A stretch of DNA of 64,000 nt from Comamonadaceae bacterium (GTDB taxonomy: Bacteria; Pseudomonadota; Gammaproteobacteria; Burkholderiales; Burkholderiaceae_C), in NCBI GenBank assembly GCA_027483665.1, contig JAIXUC010000003.1, forward strand, positions 1-64,000, in the 5' to 3' direction. The notes under the pieces are model-generated. The model made no database searches, was not told the DNA's origin, and saw only the letters and a list, made by a program, of their open reading frames with translations. Positions 60,741 through 64,000 of this stretch are shown here, piece after piece. How positions within the stretch are numbered: position 1 is the first letter of the stretch; each line of letters opens with the position of its first letter. Made by a program: the position numbers and the translations under genes.

Positions 60741-61336
60741 GTGCGCTGGCCTTCAGGCCCGCTGAAGGCCGAGGCGTGCTGCGCTGCCGGCGCATGGCCA
60801 CCCATGCCGGCCGCCAGGTCAAGCAGGCGCTGCACCGTTTGGCGACGCAAGTCAGGCGGCAGGGCCATCAGGTCCAGCGTTTCAGACCAAAACAAGCCCT
60901 CCACGGCCAATACCAGCAGCAGCGCCAAGGCAGGGTCTGGGCTGCGCTGCACCTCGGCCAACTGTGCTGCGTAATGGGCGCGCCAGGGTTGATCCAGCGC
61001 TTTGGATGTGCTCACCACGCTGAGCAGGCCGGCACACAGCCGCGCGCTGTCGGGGTCGTGCTCGCAGCCCGAAGCGATGTAGCCCTGCAGGGCCGCCTGC
61101 GGCCCGTCGAACTGCGCCGTTTTCTCGGCGATGCAGTCGCGCCAGCGCTGCAAATCGTGCTCGACCAGCGCTTCGAGCAGCGACTCTTTGGTGGGGAAGT
61201 GGTAGGTGATGCCACCGCGCGTGATGCCGCTGCGGCGCACCAGCTCGTCGTATGTGAGGTTGGCCGCGCCCATGTCTTTGACGATGGCTTCTGCTGCGGC
61301 CATGACGGCGGATCGGGCGTGGGCTGGACGGCTCAT
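60737..61336 (-). CDS. TetR family transcriptional repressor
   Basis: A 199-residue regulator. The N-terminal helix-turn-helix (about 8-52) reads LTYDELVRRSGITRGGITYH then FPTKESLLEALVEHDL, a standard TetR signature. The C-terminal half is the ligand and dimerisation domain. It heads the operon with the MFS transporter and MBL protein, and a palindromic operator overlaps its promoter at 61360-61387. Confidence 0.92.
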   Translation of the reverse strand: MSRPAHARSAVMAAAEAIVKDMGAANLTYDELVRRSGITRGGITYHFPTKESLLEALVEHDLQRWRDCIAEKTAQFDGPQAALQGYIASGCEHDPDSARLCAGLLSVVSTSKALDQPWRAHYAAQLAEVQRSPDPALALLLVLAVEGLFWSETLDLMALPPDLRRQTVQRLLDLAAGMGGHAPAAQHASAFSGPEGQRT

Positions 61337-61359
61337 GGTGCGGCTGTATTCCGTGGTGG

Positions 61360-61406
61360 TTTCTTGACAGAACGTTTTGTATAGAAACAGGCGTACTGTG
61401 CCACAA
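61360..61406 (-). promoter_or_regulatory. tetR promoter and palindromic operator
   Basis: On the minus strand -35 TTGTGG (61401-61406) and -10 TATACA (61378-61383) are 17 bp apart. A 28-bp imperfect palindrome centred on AACGTT (61360-61387, ACAgAACGTTtTGT core) overlaps the -10 and start point. This is a good TetR autoregulation site. It also lies 26 bases before the divergent EamA gene, so it may control both. Confidence 0.75.
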
Positions 61407-61413
61407 TTTCTGC

Positions 61414-62382
61414 ATGCCCCGTTCTGACAACCTGCGCAGCATCGTCGCCATGCTGCTCGCGGTAGCCTTTTTTTCCCTCATGGACACCGTGCTCAAGCTG
61501 TTGAGTGCGCGCTACCCCGCGCTGCAGGTGGCTGCTTTGCGTGGCTTGACGGCGCTGCCGCTGGTGGCGGTTTATGTTTTGTGGCGAAGCGCTCGGTTGA
61601 GCGGGCCTTGGCTCTATGCCGACGGCGACGGCCCGAGCAAGCCCCGAAGCAACAACTGGTGGATTCGGCTGATGCAGCAAGTGCTGAAGCGCCTGACACC
61701 TGTGAACTGGCGGCTGCACCTGCTGCGCGGGGTGTTGAGCATTGGCATGTTGAGCTTGTTCGCCTATGCGCTTCAAGCGCTCTCGCTGGCTGCGGCTTAC
61801 ACCGTGTTTTTTGTCGCGCCGCTCTTGATCACGGCGCTGTCGGGCCGATTCCTCGGTGAGCGCGTGCCGCCGGCGCACTGGTGGGCCGTGGGTTTTGGCA
61901 TGTTGGGCGTGGTGGTGGCGATGCGCCCTGACGGGGATGAGTTGCTGTCCTGGGGGGCGCTGGCAGTGCTGGGCTCAGCCGCCTGTTATGCGGTGTCGGC
62001 CATCGCCAGCCGGGTGCTCAGCCGCACCGACACCAGCGACAGCATGATCTTGTCGGTGATGCTGATGCTGGGTCTGGGCGCAGGTGCGCTGGCCTGGCCC
62101 AACTGGGTGCCGGTGGCGGCGTCTGACGCGCCCCTGCTGCTGGCGCTGGCAGCTACCGGCTTTTTGGGTCAGGTGGCCATCACCGCAGCGTTCAGCCGAG
62201 GGCAGGCCAGCGCAGTGGCGCCTTTCGAGTACACCGCCTTGGCTTGGGGCATCGGGCTGGACTGGTGGCTGTGGTCCACCTGGCCAGACAGCGCCACTTG
62301 GCTGGGCGGCGGCATCATCGTGGCCAGCGGCATTTACTTGTTGCGCCGCGAACGGGTGCATGCGGCGGTGGAGCACCCCTAG
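61414..62382 (+). CDS. EamA/DMT family transporter
   Basis: A 322-residue membrane protein with ten predicted spans in two EamA repeats. The first has FFSLMDTVLKLLSARYPALQ and AAYTVFFVAPLLITALSG, FLGERVPPAHWW. The second ends GGGIIVASGIYLLRRERV. A hydrophilic loop after span two (about residues 65-92) is somewhat longer than usual. DMT proteins export amino acids or metabolites; the substrate is not clear. It is divergent from tetR. Confidence 0.88.
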   Translation: MPRSDNLRSIVAMLLAVAFFSLMDTVLKLLSARYPALQVAALRGLTALPLVAVYVLWRSARLSGPWLYADGDGPSKPRSNNWWIRLMQQVLKRLTPVNWRLHLLRGVLSIGMLSLFAYALQALSLAAAYTVFFVAPLLITALSGRFLGERVPPAHWWAVGFGMLGVVVAMRPDGDELLSWGALAVLGSAACYAVSAIASRVLSRTDTSDSMILSVMLMLGLGAGALAWPNWVPVAASDAPLLLALAATGFLGQVAITAAFSRGQASAVAPFEYTALAWGIGLDWWLWSTWPDSATWLGGGIIVASGIYLLRRERVHAAVEHP

Positions 62383-62394
62383 CCGTGCCGTGAC

Positions 62395-62997
62395 TCAACC
62401 CACCGGCCAGACCACGCCGTTGTCGTTGAGGATGGCGTCCAGCGGCAGGTCGTGCGCTTCGGCTTCGAAGTCGGGCAGGAAGCCCGGCGCGAAGCCCAGG
62501 CCCACCGTAAAGGGCTTGGGTTGCAGGCTGGCCAGCGTGCGGTCGTAAAAGCCACCGCCATAACCTAGCCGATAGCCACCCGCCGCGTAGCCCACGCAGG
62601 GCACGAACAAAAGCGTGGGCACGATCACTTCGGTGTCTTTGGGCTTGGGAATGCCATAGGCATCTTCCTGCATCGGGCAGCCCGGGTACCAAGCGTGGAA
62701 GGTGAGCGTTTTGTGGACTTTGTCGACCACCGGCAGCCCGATGCGGCGAAGCTGCGACTCTTCCAGCAGTTCGCCGTCTTCCTTCCAGCGGTGCAGCGCG
62801 GGCAGTGGATCGAATTCGCCCTTGATGGGCCAGTAAGCGCCAATCACCGTGTCGGGCCTGCCGACGAGCCAGATGCGCATCACCCGCTGCAGCAAATCGG
62901 ATCGCTCGGCCCAATCGGCCATCGACAGACGAGCAGCAATCAGCGACTGGCGCAGTGCTTTTTTGGAGTCGCTGGGTGATTCGGGGGGCGTGTCCAT
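62395..62997 (-). CDS. fau: 5-formyltetrahydrofolate cyclo-ligase
   Basis: A 200-residue enzyme converting 5-formyl-THF to 5,10-methenyl-THF with ATP. The signature is LLFVPCVGYAAGGYRLGYGG followed by GFYDRTLA. The N-terminal KKALRQSLIAARLSM matches the usual start. Nine bases separate its start codon from that of the divergent transglycosylase gene, so each promoter must lie in the other's coding region. In several bacteria 6S RNA is adjacent to this gene; I do not see it here. Confidence 0.94.
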   Translation of the reverse strand: MDTPPESPSDSKKALRQSLIAARLSMADWAERSDLLQRVMRIWLVGRPDTVIGAYWPIKGEFDPLPALHRWKEDGELLEESQLRRIGLPVVDKVHKTLTFHAWYPGCPMQEDAYGIPKPKDTEVIVPTLLFVPCVGYAAGGYRLGYGGGFYDRTLASLQPKPFTVGLGFAPGFLPDFEAEAHDLPLDAILNDNGVVWPVG

Positions 62998-63006
62998 AAT
63001 CCAAGC

Positions 63007-64000
63007 ATGCTGTTGAAACCCATTCTGTCACTGATCTTTGGCCTCGCTGGCGGGCTGTTGGCACCCCTTGCGAACACCGCGCTGGCTCAAGCACAGCCGA
63101 CCTCGTCGGCACGCAACCAGCCACCGCCGAGCAGCACTGCAACCCCCGCCTTGAGCAGCGCCGAGCAAGCGCTGCTGGACATGGCGCAGGCCGCGCGCCG
63201 TGGTGACAGCCAGAGATTGGCTGAGCTGCTGCCCAGAACCCGTGGCCACCTGCTTGAACCTTGGGCGCATTACTGGGACATGCGCTCCAGGCTGGAATCT
63301 GCCAGTGCAGGTGAGATCCGCGCCACCCTGCAGCGTCTGGCAGGCACCTACCAAGAAGACCGCTTGCGCAACGACTGGCTGCTGCTGCTGGGGCAGCGCC
63401 GGGACTGGGCCACCTTCGACGCCGAAGTGGCTGCCTTTCGCATGCGCGACGACCGCGATGTGCGCTGCTACCAAATCAGCTCAGACCTCGTGCAGGGGCG
63501 CGTAGCAGCCACTGCCAAACAAGCCGTGGCCGATGAGGCACGCAGCCTTTGGATGGCGCAGCGCGAGGCTGACGACGCCTGCACCTTCGCTGTAGAAACC
63601 CTTTTCAACAGCAAGCACCTCAACACAGCCGACCTGTGGCTGAAAGCCCGGCAAGCGGCCGAGGCCAATCGGCCGCGAGCGGTAGACGATGCGGTGCTGC
63701 TGGCGGCACCGCAAATGGCCAAACGCGTGGGCGAGGTCATGGTGCGCCCGCAAACGTTCTTGCGAGCCCGCACCACCGCGCCGACGATGGCCGACCAGGA
63801 ACTGGTGGTGATGGCCCTGGCGCGGTTGGCGCAAAACGAACCGCACGAAGCCGCCACCTTGCTCGATCAGCACTGGGGCGTTCACCTGAAACCGGCGGCG
63901 CGCTCTTGGGCCTGGGGTGCCATCGGCCGCAGCGCCGCCATGAAGCTGTCGCCACTGGCTGCTGGCTACTTCGCCAATGGCCGGGAAGCCGACATGAGCG
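63007..64000 (+). CDS. slt: Soluble lytic murein transglycosylase (partial, 5' part)
   Basis: The frame opens at ATG 63007 and runs off the window after 331 codons. A signal peptide (LLKPILSLIFGLAGGLLAPL ending near ALAQA) precedes an alpha-superhelical domain of Slt70 type with LEPWAHYWDMRSRLE, and DDRDVRCYQ. The catalytic lysozyme-like domain would be downstream and is not seen. Slt70 cleaves peptidoglycan glycan strands in the periplasm. It is divergent from the folate gene. Confidence 0.85.
   Translation, partial: MLLKPILSLIFGLAGGLLAPLANTALAQAQPTSSARNQPPPSSTATPALSSAEQALLDMAQAARRGDSQRLAELLPRTRGHLLEPWAHYWDMRSRLESASAGEIRATLQRLAGTYQEDRLRNDWLLLLGQRRDWATFDAEVAAFRMRDDRDVRCYQISSDLVQGRVAATAKQAVADEARSLWMAQREADDACTFAVETLFNSKHLNTADLWLKARQAAEANRPRAVDDAVLLAAPQMAKRVGEVMVRPQTFLRARTTAPTMADQELVVMALARLAQNEPHEAATLLDQHWGVHLKPAARSWAWGAIGRSAAMKLSPLAAGYFANGREADMS

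Noticed and set aside
61364-61384. Plus-strand promoter for the EamA gene from TTGACA at 61364
   Set aside because: The only -10-like hexamer is 10 bp away, too close for sigma-70, and the sequence is better explained as part of the TetR palindrome.

Overview
The window looks like a chromosomal segment of a high-GC betaproteobacterium, most likely Burkholderiales and probably Comamonadaceae. This rests on gene order (tuf, tRNA-Trp, secE, nusG, rplKAJL, rpoBC, then rsmB, a DUF4390 gene, an NtrY/NtrX-like pair and tRNA-Phe), on the TTG start of rplJ, on the 1370-residue RpoB, and on the mix of TRAP, DUF1501/DUF1800 and PHB-depolymerase-type genes. Genus is not resolved.

Layout. 1-12.5 kb: the end of tuf, then the translation/transcription block down to rpoC and a strong terminator. 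12.5-17.6 kb: rsmB, a DUF4390 protein, an NtrY-like kinase with a short Fis-type regulator, and tRNA-Phe. 17.6-22.4 kb: a compact integrative element bounded by 49-bp direct repeats of the tRNA-Phe 3' end. It carries a tyrosine recombinase, a DUF4224 protein, an HUH rolling-circle Rep, a gene of unknown function, an HNH nuclease, and a hicA-hicB-secB-like cassette that reads as a toxin-antitoxin-chaperone (TAC) module. 22.5-28.3 kb: two phosphatase-based partner-switching modules, a STAS/RsbW/RsbU set on the plus strand and a SiaA/SiaB/SiaC set on the minus strand, with a Ca2+/H+ antiporter between them. 28.6-36.7 kb: a DctPQM TRAP transporter and an osmF-yehYXW type ABC transporter. 36.7-37.5 kb: a gene-free stretch built of repeats.

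37.5-49 kb: a small anchored protein, a secreted esterase, a formylglycine-enzyme-like protein, katG, a DUF1501/DUF1800 pair, three small membrane proteins and a phospholipase-D-family lipoprotein. 49-58.5 kb: a large GAF-PAS-GGDEF-EAL protein, glmS, an Lrp-type regulator, glmU coupled to a response regulator, and a DUF6279 lipoprotein. 58.5-64 kb: a tetR-MFS-metallohydrolase operon with a clear operator, an EamA transporter, 5-formyl-THF cyclo-ligase and the start of a lytic transglycosylase.

The most unusual part is the 4.7-kb element. Its replication and integration genes form one translationally coupled run behind three tandem hairpins. Its TAC cassette has its own promoter, with a perfect palindrome filling the -35/-10 spacer. 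Product assignments were made by reading the protein sequences against remembered family motifs; no database search was possible.
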